DNA of 64,000 nt from Sambucus nigra (lineage: Eukaryota > Streptophyta > Magnoliopsida > Dipsacales > Adoxaceae). The stretch covers positions 29,214,917-29,278,916 of the forward strand of contig OX422221.1 of NCBI GenBank assembly GCA_949130495.1. The letters run 5' to 3'. The first letter of the stretch is position 1. Each line of letters begins with the position of its first letter. The notes beneath the pieces are model-generated. The model saw nothing but the letters and a program-made list of their open reading frames with translations, made no database searches and was not told the DNA's origin. This document shows positions 1 to 10,600 of the stretch, one piece after another. The position numbers and the translations under genes are program-made.

Positions 1-59
1 ATCATGCCATGGCAAATGTATATTTCTGTAGTTTTTGTTCTAAACTTACATGTTTTCAG

Positions 60-902
60 GGGAAGAGATTGCCCGTGAGATTTTGGTCGCCAAGCTTGTG
101 GGAAATGGACGAAGACGTAGTTATTCTAAATACACCCCCCAAGAAGGGGAAGAAAATAAAGAGGGCACCAAAAGGAAAATCTATTGCAATTGAGCCCATT
201 GTCGAGCCTCTTTCTTAGCCAATTGCTACAGTTAGGATTGGAGTAAACCCTTCCACGGAGAAGTCTGTAGCCCCTGATAGCATTGTTGCGTTAGGGGATA
301 AGAAAGTGGACGATGACATTGCTGATCAGCTTACTGTGGAAGGAATCATTTCTCCTAGGGTCTTTCAAGATGGTTACATCCCATTCCATATCTCAATTTC
401 TAGATCTCCTCCTCCGCAAACTGCTATGGCAACTAATGTCAATTTGTCATTGCCTCAAAGAAGGGTAAGTGTGGGACCTGATGGTCGTCCATGTCCTCAA
501 TTAAGGGCGCCAAATCATCAATCTTCCTGGGACACAACTACCAGGGCAGTCCACAAAATAAGGAAGGTCCCTAAAACCATTGATCTCGATCATCTAGTTG
601 AATATGATCCTAAGGACGTAGAGGAAGCGGCCCTCCACAGTTTGTTGCAGGTAAGTGTATTTCATTGTGTGCACTTTACGCATTTAATTACTTTTAGATG
701 CTAAAAGAAATTCTTAAATTCAAGTTACAGAGGTTGTTATGACCCATAGGTCAAAATATGAAGGCCTATACAAACTGTATCAGGCCACGGAGTCAGTTCA
801 TAAAGGTGACTTGGAGAAAACCCAGGCCTCTTCCTTTGAGGCAGGTAAAAAATCCTCTGCTGCAGCACTTTAACTGGAAAATATGAACTTGGAGACTGGT
901 AT
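60..902 (+). pseudogene. 5' part of a split, decayed coiled-coil coding region (transposon-associated)
   Basis: A splice-acceptor-like TTTTCAG ends at 59 and an open frame follows with one in-frame stop (216-218). It encodes a lysine- and proline-rich segment (PPKKGKKIKRAPKGK) and then a mixed region ending LHSLLQ at 650. A consensus donor (GTAAGT, 651) and an acceptor-like AG before 733 would remove an intron of about 80 bp. The frame then reads on as MTHRSKYEGLYKLYQATES and an Ala/Lys/Glu-rich helix, with a TAA at 871-873. The frame runs straight into the solo LTR insertion at 903 and resumes at 3583. I do not recognise the product. The low-complexity head and coiled-coil tail resemble proteins carried by plant retroelements as extra ORFs, but this is inference. 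It lies antisense to the Tat-like gag at 5485-6006. Confidence 0.45.
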
Positions 903-1735
903 TGTAACAATCCTCGCTTTTGAGAATCGATTTTATATTAATTTACTATGTGAAGTAATTATATAACATGCCGAAAAATGAAGTAAATATGAATTGAATG
1001 AGTTAAAAGTTAATATTTACTTAGTGTTACATATTTACTGTATGTGTATGTAAATATCCTCATGTTGAGTTTTATAGTGTCATAAGGTTTAAATGACATT
1101 GATGGTTTAAAATGAAACCGGAACTCGAAAGGAGTTATAAAATGTCCAAATGATAATTTGGAGGCTGTATTTAGTTTCGGAACGTGCGAGACAGTCAAAA
1201 TGAGTGCCATATTGTATTTATATGTTTTGGGCACTTTTGACTGGTTTTGACATAAATGTGTAGTTGCGAATCATTTTAATGTGGTATTTACCACTTAAGT
1301 TGTAAATTGTAGACTAAAGGCACGATTTATGTCCTAAGTGTATTGTTAAGCTAGAAAGAAAGAGAGAGGAAGAGAAAGAGTAGAGAAAGGAGAAGAAATT
1401 GAAGATTGAGATTGGATTCTTGCTACTACACAAGGAAAATCTGAATTTGCAAGTTTGAGGCAAGTTTTCTACTTGCTATAATGTGATTTAAGATGAATGA
1501 TTAGTATGGATAATTGTGTATTAATCATGGTTTAACTATGTTAGGGTTTTTGTGGATTTATGGGTTTTGAATCATTAAAGGATGATTTGGATGATTATTG
1601 ATGTTTATGGTAGTAGTTAGATGTATTTATGATGTATTGATGACAATAAATGATCTTGGTTTGGATGGATTTTCAGTTGGGGAAAAATTTAGGAGTCCAA
1701 GACTCCATAGCCAAACTTGGCAAAATCGTAGGGGT

Positions 1736-1891
1736 GAATCGATTCGGCCCCTGGGCGAATCGATTCTCATAGGTCCAGTTTCCAGGTCTGCTTGGACCGA
1801 ATCGATTTTTCCAAGCTGAATTGATTCGGTAATTTACAAAATGTCAGTTTTCCTTGTCCGAATCGATTCGCTTTTTGGGCGAATCGATTCG
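1736..1891. repeat. Cluster of self-complementary GAATCGATTC motifs in the solo LTR
   Basis: Six copies of a GAATCGATTCG-like motif lie within 156 bp (near 1736, 1757, 1799, 1819, 1859 and 1880); one reads GAATTGATTCGG. The core GAATCGATTC is a perfect palindrome. The same motif occurs twice in the unrelated-looking solo LTR on the other strand near 40148-40180. The function is unknown. Confidence 0.8.
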
Positions 1892-2386
1892 TTTTTCTGC
1901 TGTTTTTTAGTTAGTTTTGTAATTCAATTCTAACTCATTTTCTTTAGGTTTAGGGCCTAGGAATCTTCTTCTATGAAGTAAACTTAGAGTCCTAGAGTTC
2001 TAGGTGAGTGAGTTGATTATCCTAGATTAGAAATGGGTTATGTGGGGGTTATTCCGGGGGTTTGCAAGTTGAGGTTAGGGTGTTTATTTCCTTTGTTTTA
2101 TTAGTAGGAGTCTATGAGATTACAAGGTCGTAATTGGAGACTTTAGAGGTAAATTGAGATACGATAGTCTTGATGGTATTATAAAGCCCAAAAGTAGGCT
2201 TGGGAAAATAACTTGGGAGTTTAATTATTCATTGAGGTTATTATAATGATACGAAATACGCATAGCTCCGGATAACTATAAGGCATTTGATAAAATGGAA
2301 ATGAACTTGGAAACGAATACAGTAAATGATAATTTACTTAATCATGATGTAGTAATTAATAAATGGATTGAACACACCCTCTCTAA

Positions 2387-2655
2387 ATGCCATCTTAAGG
2401 GAAGTTCGCGCGTGAGGTGAAGCCCCCTGGCTAGTGAATGCAGGGTGGATATAGTCCTAGGCCATATGAGCGTTTGTTGTATATTTTATGCGATGGGTAG
2501 GTAATTTCGGGTGTGGTTATGACTACCCCGTAGGCATATGGCCGCTTCTTGACGTTTCGATTGGATCCCAGGTTGTCTTGATGATAGGCCCTGGAAGATG
2601 ATGATCATTTAGGGGCGCGCATAGTGGGGAAACCCGGACGGGCGGTCCTAGAATC
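2387..2655 (+). repeat. Conserved ~280-bp structured block, copy 1
   Basis: This block aligns almost without interruption to 53812-54105 and 59619-59910, although the LTRs around them are strongly diverged. It contains the inverted repeat GGCCATATG (2460-2468) / CATATGGCC (2535-2543), kept in all three copies, and conserved strings such as GTGAAGCCCCCTG and AGGCCCTGGAAGATGAT. No reading frame is shared, so the conservation looks non-coding. Confidence 0.75.
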
Positions 2656-3582
2656 GTTATATATGTATATTTATAACTATTCTAATATCAAGTGGGACTT
2701 GATAGATATTAATGACATAAAGAGCATACAATTGAGATACATGCCATAAAGAGCATACAAATGAGATACGTGCCATAAAGAGCACATGATAGAAATTTGT
2801 ATTCCTGATAAGGAATGGAAAGATAAAAATGAAGGTGAAACATGATAAAGGTTTTAGATTAATTATGATTATTCATTTCCTCTTGTATAACTGAATTTAA
2901 ATTATAATCATTTAATTGTTTTAAGTTATGGTATGAAGTTACCATGTTAGAATGTCATCTTTATCATCCATGATTAACTGGTCATAATTGTCATACTTGT
3001 TATTTATCTAGTGATCACATAAAATCGGGCCCTGACCCGTTCTTCTTTCTTGTTGTGCATAAATATTGTAACCGCTCAGGTGCTCCACCGCAAGGACGCC
3101 CGTACTGACCTCCCCTTTCCAGTGTCTTTTGAGAAGCCGTGACATTTTGCGGATATCACGGGATAATTGTATAGACGCTTCTATTTTTGTTCTCTAGTTA
3201 TGTTCGGATCTTTTATTCGGGCTAGTTGCCCAAACTGTTGTAATTGTATAATGAATGTAAAATGTAACTTAATGAACATGTTGTACATTGTATGTAAATC
3301 TGTTGACCGACATTATATTCGGTCCTCTTATTGTGTATTTGTTGTTGTTGTAATATATGTTTTGGGGTTTCCACTTTCTTTTCAATTATGGTTTGTTTAA
3401 AATGCTTTCTTTAAATCATAAAACAAAATTTTTTGGCAACCCGTTTTCTGAAATATTGAGTGGTTATCCCGTATACTCTTTATGTTGTCACGATGTTGAG
3501 AATGATTCCATCCATGATTCCTGTATTATTGGAGTATCGGGCTGGCCACCCCTTATTTTGGTGAGCGGGTTGTCACAGGTAT

Positions 3583-4136
3583 CAAGGTAGAGGATGAGGC
3601 TGAATAGAAATTTACCAAGACTGCAGAGTCCATTACATCTGTTGAGGCCAAGGCTGAGGACGCTGCCAGTCAAGCCTCCACCTACGAGCATAAACTCAGC
3701 GCCTTTAGTAGAAGTATGACCATTTATAGCTTAGTACCTCTTCCACCCTAAAGCAGAAGGATATTGACCATGTCGTGGCTATAAAACAGAAGAATGAAGA
3801 TCATGTCGCAGCCCTAACAAAGGTTGCAAACGATGTTGTGGTGGCATAAAAAAATTAAAGCACTTCTTCCTTATAAATAACAAAGTCTATCTTCGCGGCT
3901 TCTAGGAGCTTAAGTACATGGTGGTGAAAAATTTCCCTGAATCAAAGGATCAAGTCATGTCATGGAAGTTGGGTGATGTTGAGCACAGCGAATGTGTGGC
4001 AGAGATCAGGGCTGCTACAGACGTAAGATCCAAGAAATTAATGGAAGAGGTTGTGGCAAAAGATGAAGAAACTGAGACTGCGGATGATGAGGATGATGCA
4101 GCATCATGTGCTTGTAATGTTTGTCATTTTTTGTAA
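3583..4136 (+). pseudogene. 3' part of the split coiled-coil coding region
   Basis: This continues the frame that was interrupted at 902 (codon GGT-AT|C, sharing the duplicated GGTAT). It reads through an Ala/Glu/Lys-rich helix (TAESITSVEAKAEDAASQAS, with a TAG at 3605-3607) and then decays with further stops around 3740-3900. The C-terminal part is open from 3918, with ELKYMVVKNFPESKDQ just before and after that point, then an acidic tail ending at the stop at 4134-4136. Coiled-coil composition is clear; the function is not recognised. The match across the insertion is direct evidence that both halves were one unit before the LTR arrived. Confidence 0.45.
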
Positions 4137-4815
4137 TCTTGTACATGTTGAAACAATCGTGCAACTTTTTTAACTTCAAATATTAAAAAGGGGTGCGCCT
4201 CTTTTGGTAAAGTTGCGTTCCCAAACCAATGTTGATCACAGTAATAAATATTTAACCTTTTGACTGCATGCCTCTTTTGCTTTGATTTATTTATTTATCT
4301 TTGTAAGTTTTCTTCATCATGCTACGGACTTTGATTGATACAACCTAAAATCTTGAACGATCTACAGTCTTTGTTTTACTTGCATGCTCCAGTTGTGATC
4401 TTGAGAATAGGCTATGGCCAATGAGGCTGCAGCCATTTCTGATCAGTCCTGCCTGCATTATTGATATTGGGCTACAGTCATTGTTTTGTTATTGCAAATA
4501 TATAGTATTATTCGCGGTCAATTAATCCCTTGGCCCCTTTGAATGTTACTGCAAAAATATAGGATTGTCCACGGATGATTAAGTCCTTGGCCCCTGTTTT
4601 CTACAAAACCTTTGAGAGGAAACATCAGCGACTGTTGGACTTTTTGGCGATTAAGAAGTCCTTCCATAATACCAGACAAATGTGTCCTAAGTTCACATTC
4701 TTTGTCCATGGTGCGCTGAAGATTCTTGGGGAACTATCAAGCCTCCCTAGGTTGGGTTCACTATCAAGACACCCATGGCTATAATAGGTTATATATTAAG
4801 CCATCATTGGCTAGG
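4137..4815. other. Unassigned stretch
   Basis: I see no supported gene. A short near-repeat occurs at about 4500-4600 (ATATAG…TTATTC/GTCC-CGG…TTGGCCCCT, spaced about 75 bp). The sequence may be the far end of the Tat-like element whose gag lies at 5485-6006, but no LTR boundary could be fixed. Confidence 0.4.
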
Positions 4816-5082
4816 TATTATAAGCCCCCATGGATAATTGAAGCATCCCAATATTACGAAGGGTCATTATAATCCCCCGTGGCTAATTAAAGCATCAAAA
4901 ATCTAAGAACGGGCATTGTAAGCCCTCGTGGATAATTGAAGCATCCAGAAGCTAAGAATGGGCATTATAAGCCCCCGTGGCTTATTGAAGCATCCAAAAG
5001 CTAATAACGGGTATTGTAAGCCCCCGTGGCTAATTAAAGCATCCAGAAGCTAATAACGGACATTATAAGCCCCCGTGGCTTC
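4816..5082. repeat. 49-bp tandem repeat, about 5.5 copies
   Basis: The unit (…CATTATAAGCCCCCGTGG… then CTAATTGAAGCATCCAGAAG) recurs at exactly 49-bp steps from 4816, 4865, 4914, 4963, 5012 and 5061. Copies differ by point changes but not by length. Units are contiguous without spacers. 49 is not a multiple of 3, so this is not a repeated protein domain. Confidence 0.9.
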
Positions 5083-5226
5083 GCGTTGTGAGGGGTAAAA
5101 ATTACAAGTTGTTAATCAAGGTTGTGTCCCCAATAAACTTTTCTTCCCATAATAAGCAAATAATCTCTGGTATAATTAATCATGACGTTCCATTAAATCT
5201 ATTTAAGACGAAGGTCTTTCATTATA

Positions 5227-5284
5227 TTTTTCAAGTAAGAAAGCGCAAATATATATATATATTTGCGCTTTCTTACTTGAAAAA
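5227..5284. repeat. Perfect 58-bp palindrome
   Basis: The left arm TTTTTCAAGTAAGAAAGCGC and its exact reverse complement flank an (AT)n centre; every base pairs about the axis between 5255 and 5256. Pairing stops at 5226/5285. Single-stranded DNA or RNA would form a 29-bp hairpin with almost no loop. Confidence 0.92.
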
Positions 5285-5290
5285 CCTATA

Positions 5291-5395
5291 AAGTCTTGGA
5301 GATATATCTATAAAGATATAAAGTCTTGGAGATATATATATTCACTTCTTTAACAAAATACAAAAGTCTTGGAGATATATCTATAAAGAGCTTCA
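5291..5395. repeat. Three copies of AAGTCTTGGAGATATAT
   Basis: The 17-mer AAGTCTTGGAGATATAT starts at about 5291, 5321 and 5364, each followed by CTATAAAGA or ATATTCA. The repeats directly adjoin the 58-bp palindrome. Confidence 0.75.
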
Positions 5396-5484
5396 TAGAT
5401 AGAGTTCAAGGAGAGGAAAATGTAAACAAGTAGAAAAAAAGACTGGAATCTAGTAAGCGACCTCCTAGGTATCACTTGCACCCC

Positions 5485-6006
5485 TTAAGCATCCTTCAGA
5501 AATTGTTGGAGCAATCCCTTCCTGACAAGCCTTTCAATCTCATTCTTTAAGGTATGGCAATCGTTCATTTCATGGGCATGATCACTGTGGAAACTGCACC
5601 ATTTGGCCCAGTCCCTCTTGTGAGGAGGGGACTTCAGCTTATCTGGACAGCATAGCAATTTGTCTTCTCTAATGAGCTCTAAAATGTCTTCAACTTGGTA
5701 AATCAGCAGGGTGTAGGTCTCATAGCCTTTCTCTGGATTTGGCTGTTCCAGCTTCCTCTTTTAAACTTTGGCAGCAGCCAATGTTGCTTCTGCCGCAGCC
5801 TTTTTTATGGAAGTAAAGGTTATAGCTTTTGCTATTATGGCATGTGTAGAGGTAAAGGTCGCGGCCTCCAATGTAAGTACTCTCTGCATAAGGAAGTTAA
5901 TCTGGTCCTGGAGTGTGGATTGACATTCATACAGGTAATCAATGTAGCTCAGCAATTGGGCAACTTCTTCACTTTCCTCTGTGCTTGTCTTTGAGGTTCC
6001 TTCCAT
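5485..6006 (-). pseudogene. gag: Ty3/gypsy Tat-like gag remnant (compact)
   Basis: One frame runs from an ATG at 6006 to a TAA at 5485-5487 (173 codons) with a single internal stop near 5761. The N-terminal part (EVAQLLSYIDYLYECQSTLQ) is a predicted helix. The C-terminal part contains the gag signature WCSFHSDHAHEMNDC followed by TLKNEIERLVRKGLL. This corresponds to the C-x-x-H-x-x-x-x-H…DC…LK-EIE-L-RRG pattern at the end of gag in Tat/Ogre-type plant gypsy elements. The large central capsid region usual in that family is missing, so this is a deletion derivative. No protease or pol follows toward lower coordinates; instead a coiled-coil coding region lies in the opposite orientation (60-4136). 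The PBS lies upstream at 6791-6802. Confidence 0.7.
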
Positions 6007-6790
6007 GGCTTCTGTTGTGTTAGTATTTTAGAAATCCATACTCTGAGATCAACCAGACAATGGAGAGAAGCTAAGGAATTCAAGAAAAACTTAAAAAGCA
6101 TAGTAATAGGCATGCAGCCTTTTGCTATCTGTAATGTTATTCCGTTGTGATCGCGGCCAGAGGCACATACGCAAATACTGCTGCGGTCGTATCAAATGGG
6201 ATTTCCCACATCCGAGTCCAAGGACAAGCCCAATTTTCCCAGGTTAAAGTAGAATTTTTAAAGGCCAACTACTTTAAGAATGCTGTGTTTTATGGAAATA
6301 AAACTGCCTAGTCGCATCCCTTAGGTAGCAGTGAAGGGTGTGTTCCCAAAAATGGGCTCAACCTGAGATCAATTCATAGAATATACAAACAATGTGCCTA
6401 CTAGGAATTTACCAAGGGCGAAGTAGCCTCCTGGTGTGAAAGTAGGAGTAACATGGTAATAAGCCCTAGATCATAGGCGTAAAAGACAGAAATAAGTGAA
6501 TAGAACTCTTCCCTAGTTACCCACCTTTAGGAGGCCACCGCCTTTTATATTTTTCAACACTATTTAGGTAAGGTAACGTCACCAGGGTATGGAAAATAGA
6601 TCGATGGTCATAATAGGAAGACTGATAAATAGATCTAAAAAGAAATAATCCCTCACGAGGTTGTACAAAAATATAAGGGCTCGATAACTAAAATCTTGCC
6701 CAAGGGATTATAACCCAGGGGGCCCATAGTTGAAATAAGGCATTTGGAACCCTAAGTAAGAAGAAACAAGATAAAAATACTTCATTTCTA
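6007..6790 (-). other. Untranslated leader between PBS and gag
   Basis: This 0.8-kb stretch has no long frame in the gag direction. It lies where the leader of the minus-strand Tat-like element is expected, between its PBS (6791-6802) and the gag ATG at 6006. Confidence 0.45.
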
Positions 6791-6802
6791 CAGATGGCGC
6801 CA
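6791..6802 (-). promoter_or_regulatory. Primer-binding site (TGGCGCC type)
   Basis: On the minus strand the sequence reads TGGCGCCATCTG, close to the TGGCGCCGTCTG PBS common in plant Tat-type gypsy elements. The bases CATCA end three nt upstream, a plausible LTR terminus. It is correctly placed and oriented relative to the gag at 5485-6006. Confidence 0.65.
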
Positions 6803-7122
6803 GATTGATGATATGAGCAATTGAACACATGTCGCTCTCGAGCATTATATCAAGTGTAGAATAAATGTAAAGCAAGCAATAAGGAAAGGAACACAAAATA
6901 TAGAGTGGTTAGGCTATAAAAATGATCCTACATCCACTTTGTTGCCATACTCTCACTTTGTACATTATATAATACAATATGATTGGGCCTAAAGAGGTGT
7001 GCAAGAGAGATAATGAAGAAGAATACATGTAACTGGACAAATAAGCGACCAATGATGTGGCCTCAGAGGTTGATCCTACTGTAGCTGCAAAGAATGGGAG
7101 CCCCAAGTGGGGTGGTCTCGAC

Positions 7123-7170
7123 AGAGAGGGAGAGAGAGAGAGAGAGTGTGTGTGTGTGTGTGTGTGTGTG
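7123..7170. repeat. Compound (GA)n-(GT)n microsatellite
   Basis: GA repeats from about 7123 to 7146 are followed directly by GT repeats to 7170. Confidence 0.95.
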
Positions 7171-7741
7171 AGCTGAGAGTTCTACAGGGCTTTGCCAGAT
7201 ATTTCGTCCCCCAATTATGAGGTGAGCACCTCTAATTATATAAAATATAAAGTTGGTATCACGTGCTTTGGACATGTGGCATACGGATAAGTCTGATGAC
7301 TAAGGGAGCCTTCCAGAAGCTGTACAACTGCCAAATGGCCGATGTATGACTAGAGGTTGCGGCCTGTTTGGACCCAGGCAGCAGCCAGTCTAGAGGTTGT
7401 CGCGGCCTGTCTGATCCCAAACAGCGGCCAAGTACTGAAGCTGACGCCATGACCTGTTGGTTCCAGGCAGCGGCCAATTTTAGCCCAGGCTTGTTTGGGA
7501 CCAAGACTAGTAAATGAAAAGGGTTACGGCCTGTCTGTCCTTGGCAGCAGCCTGTGGTTAATACTACCGTGGTCGTAGGGACTATATTAGTTATATCGAG
7601 ATATTGATCGTTATGATGAAACGATAATATATATTAGATAAGATGCAAGTATGAATCACAAGTATGATATATATGAATAAAATATGGATAAAATAGGGAA
7701 AATATGAAAATACAACTCGAGTTTCGAGTTTTAGCCCAAAA

Positions 7742-7782
7742 GGCCTACGTAGCCTATAAAGGCATCAAAGTCTACGTATTTC
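7742..7782 (-). repeat. Paired TACGTAGGC motif, minus-strand copy
   Basis: On the minus strand, TACGTAGACTTTGATG is followed after about 15 nt by CTACGTAGGCC. The arrangement matches the tandem copies near 61990-62040 and 62208-62250 (CTACGTAGGCTTTGATCTC … GGGTACGTAGGCA). Confidence 0.55.
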
Positions 7783-7790
7783 ACATGCGG

Positions 7791-8475
7791 CATGAGGGTG
7801 GGGTTTATCCCATATATTCAAATGGGAGTTTATTATGTTTGTGTGTGTAGAAAATATATTTTTAGTTTTGAAAAAATATGATGAAGAATCCCATCGGAAT
7901 TTATGGCTATAACCCTCATTTTCTTTGTTTGAGGTTTTTTATAGAAAATATATTAGGTGCAATACTATTAATAAAGGATGAGATATTAATGTGTATGATT
8001 TAAAGTAAAATTTAAATTGAGATTTATGTAATTAATGTGAAAATAAATAAATTTTAAAGAGAGAGAAGGATGTTTGGACCTTCTTTCGAGACTTGAAGCT
8101 TGACCTTGATCCTTGATGAGCTTCCTTGAAAGTTGGGATGAATGTAGGATGAGAGAGAAGGATATTTTTGCTAAATTGGGTATGAAAATGATGGGAATGA
8201 AAGGTTGAGAAGAATTTCACACATGGAAACTTCACTGATTGAAGAAGAATGTTGCTGAGATCACTAAAATTTATGGTTTTGAGGTCTCTCTCGAAGTGAA
8301 CCCATGCTCTCCTTATATAGGGTATGGGGACTACCGATCGGCATTATCATTTTCCTGCCTATCGGCAGGTTACCCTCGACACACTGCTGATAAACAGGGA
8401 AATGGACCTGCCAATTGGAAGTCTCATGCAGATTTCCTAAAAAAATGGTCCTAAAACTCAATCTGTAAGTCCAAA
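7791..8475. other. Unassigned stretch
   Basis: No supported gene. It contains a CCGATCGG-like palindromic site near 8333 and an inverted GCCTATCGGCAGG near 8357, similar to motifs at 10786-10898. Confidence 0.35.
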
Positions 8476-9290
8476 TTACACGAGAGGCATACCGATAGAA
8501 ATGTAATTCAGAGACCTTTGAGAATACTTGGTCCATTACTGGGTCTGGGAGTTGACTTTGGATCAAATGAGGCTCAGAAGCGTCCGTTGGTCCTTTGGAT
8601 AGAAGATCATCGAACGACGATGGCTCGTTCGTCCAAATAGTAAGTCTGAATCGCACATGAGGCGGACCGTTGAAAAGGTTGTGTAAGGTAATTCGATGTT
8701 CCAAAGAGCTTCACCTGGTTCGGAGAGTTAACTTTGGTCGAACGGAGGCCGAAAGTGCCCGATGACCTTTCAGAGTAAAATGGGTCGTTTGTCTATATCG
8801 TAAGTTGATTTGCGCTTGGGGTAGACTGTTGGAAAGGGTATTGAGTGCCCGTTAAAGATTCATTCGGTATCATTCGATCTGAATAGTTTACTTTGGTCAA
8901 ATGGAGCTCGGGAGTGCCTGGTGGCCTCCGAATCAATTTTCGAATGAAAACGGATTATTCATCTGAATGATTATGTCATTTCACGCATAAGTGGACCGTT
9001 GGAAAGGGGTTTTGATGCATTTTAAAGATTAATTGAGCAGTCACTCTGATGGTGAAGTTAATTGTGGTCAAATTGGGTCTCGAGAGACCCCAGTGGCCTC
9101 TAGATCGATTTTAGATAGTAAAATGGTCCATTCTTCCAAACAGTTATGCCGATTCATGCATAGGGTAGACCTTTGGTAAGGGGATTCAGAGACATTTAAA
9201 GATTCATTAAGATTTTACTCTGACGATGGAATTGACCAAAGTCAAACAAGGCTCGAGAGCGCCTGATTGCCTCTAAACTTGTGCTTGGAG
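8476..9290. repeat. Degenerate ~170-bp tandem repeat, about five units
   Basis: Landmarks recur in order: GxGGACCGTTGGAAAGG (near 8486, 8663, 8821, 8991 and 9165), then AAAGATTCATT, then a TTTGGTCAAAxGGxGCTCG theme, then a TCGTxxGTCxxAAxxGTAA theme. Spacing is 158-177 bp. Units are strongly diverged, so the array is old. Confidence 0.7.
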
Positions 9291-9573
9291 TATGACCTAG
9301 GGTTTGAATTGGGGAGGTGCTAGGGACCTAAGTAGAGACTTAGGGGGTCCTAGAATGTGGTGTCTATAGATCCCCTCGATGGGTGAGCTTGGAACAAGTG
9401 AAAGACGTCGAATAGACACCATATGATGTTTGGGGAAAGAGGTCGATTATGCGGACCAGAGGGACAAGGATGATCATTTCAGAGCATTAAGGTCGATTTT
9501 GAGAACCTAAGCTAATGCTGGGGATGGACGATTCTGCGGGCCGAGGTCAATTCTGAGGACCGAAGGTGTCATT

Positions 9574-10197
9574 GACCAATTTTGAGGGTCGAGGTCAATT
9601 CTGAGGACCTTGAGTAGGGGCGACCAATTCTGAGGGTTGAGTTCAATTCTGAGGACCTTAAGTTGTGGAGACCAATTCTGAGGGTCGAGGCCAATTATGA
9701 GGACCTTAAGTGGAGGCGACCAATTCTAAGGGTCGAGGCCAATTTTGAGGACCTTAAGTGAGAGTGACCAATTCTGAGGGTCGAGGCCTATTTTAAGGAC
9801 CTTAAGTGAGAGTAACCAATTTTGAGGGTCGAGTTCAATTCTGAGGACCTTAAGTGGGGAAGACCAATTCTAAGGGTCAAGGTTAATTCTGAGTACCTTG
9901 AGTTAGGACGACCAATTATGAGGTTCAAGGTCAATTCTGAGGACGTTAAGTAGGGCCGACCAATTATGAGGCTCGAGGTTAATTTCTGAGGACCTTAAGT
10001 GGGGGCGACCAATTATTAGGGCCGAGGTCAATTATGAGGATCTTAAGTGGGGATGACCAATTCTGGGGGTCGAGATCAATTTTGAGGACCTAAGTAGATG
10101 CGACCAATTCTGAGGGTCGAGGTCAATTTTGAGGACCTTAAGTGAAGGCAACCAATTTTGAGGGTCGAGGTCAATTCAAAGGACCTTAAGTTGTAAT
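9574..10197. repeat. 48-bp minisatellite, about 13 copies
   Basis: The unit GACCAATTCTGAGGGTCGAG / GTCAATTCTGAGGACCTTAAGTGGGGGC begins at 9574, 9622, 9670, 9718, 9766, 9814, 9862, 9910, 9958, 10007, 10055, 10102 and 10150. The step is 48 bp, with 49 and 47 near 10000-10100. Each unit holds two related half-motifs (CCAATTxTGAGGGTCGAGG and TCAATTxTGAGGACC), so it probably arose from a ~24-bp ancestor. Units are contiguous. Confidence 0.93.
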
Positions 10198-10199
10198 GT

Positions 10200-10600
10200 G
10201 GGGGTTTGCTCGTTGAGGAGACTTTAATTTACCTTTTTAAGACTTTACTAGGGAAGAGACATCTATCTGGGGATTATATCTTTTTAAGAAGAGATAGTCT
10301 TGCTAGGGGAGTTGAAATTATTAGTCTTGAAATTCTGCTAGCGTGACAATTGATGACTTGAGGTTTGGGGATTCTGCTAGGGAATGTGTTTCTTGCAGAC
10401 ATCGTCGGGGAGAGATGTCATGTTAGGGCTTCTAGCCCTTCTTTGGAAAATTGGAATTTTTTTAGGGAAAATTTTAATTCTGGAATTCTTGCTGGGGAAA
10501 CGGATAGAATATTACGTAGCCCTGCTGGGGAAGAATTTAATTTCTACTGAGGATGAGGTTTTGGGATTTTGTTGGGGAGTTTGGTGAGCTTTTGGGATGC
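10200..10600. repeat. Dispersed TGCTAGGGRA short motif
   Basis: Variants of (T/C)TGCTRGGGRA recur about every 40-70 bp (near 10246, 10295, 10336, 10371, 10488, 10520 and 10570) in otherwise unassigned sequence that directly follows the minisatellite. Confidence 0.5.

Larger units (their letters stand above)
903..3577 (+). mobile_element. Solo LTR of a large Ty3/gypsy-type element
   Basis: The 2675-bp sequence starts TGTAACAATCC and ends GCGGGTTGTCACA. It is flanked by a perfect 5-bp duplication, GGTAT (898-902 and 3578-3582), and interrupts a coding frame that continues across it. No PBS or PPT adjoins it, so it is a solo LTR left by LTR-LTR recombination. A GA-rich leader (about 1357-1400) followed by GAGGCAAGT resembles the promoter-proximal part of the LTRs at 51998 and 58036. 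The termini, the block at 2387-2655 and the GACCCGTT region near 3035 also match that family, while most of the remainder has diverged. Confidence 0.87.
6806..7790 (-). mobile_element. Probable 5' LTR of the Tat-like element
   Basis: The sequence upstream (minus sense) of the PBS holds no gene. It includes a GA/GT microsatellite and a series of imperfect repeats of a GCGGCCTGT…CAGGCAGCGGCC theme at about 7340-7550. The paired TACGTAGGC motif (7742-7782) also occurs in similar sequence near 62 kb. The outer boundary was not found, so the end coordinate is approximate. Confidence 0.4.

Noticed and set aside
306..704. A functional host gene at the left edge
   Set aside because: In-frame stops, a split by a solo LTR and low-complexity coiled-coil composition point to a decayed transposon-associated ORF.
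5227..5284. Classical MITE with terminal inverted repeats
   Set aside because: The two arms abut with only an AT centre, leaving no internal sequence; no clear TA or 8-bp duplication was identified.
4816..10197. CRISPR-like arrays at 4816-5082 and 9574-10197
   Set aside because: Units are contiguous with no unique spacers, and the sequence is a plant genome; these are tandem repeats.
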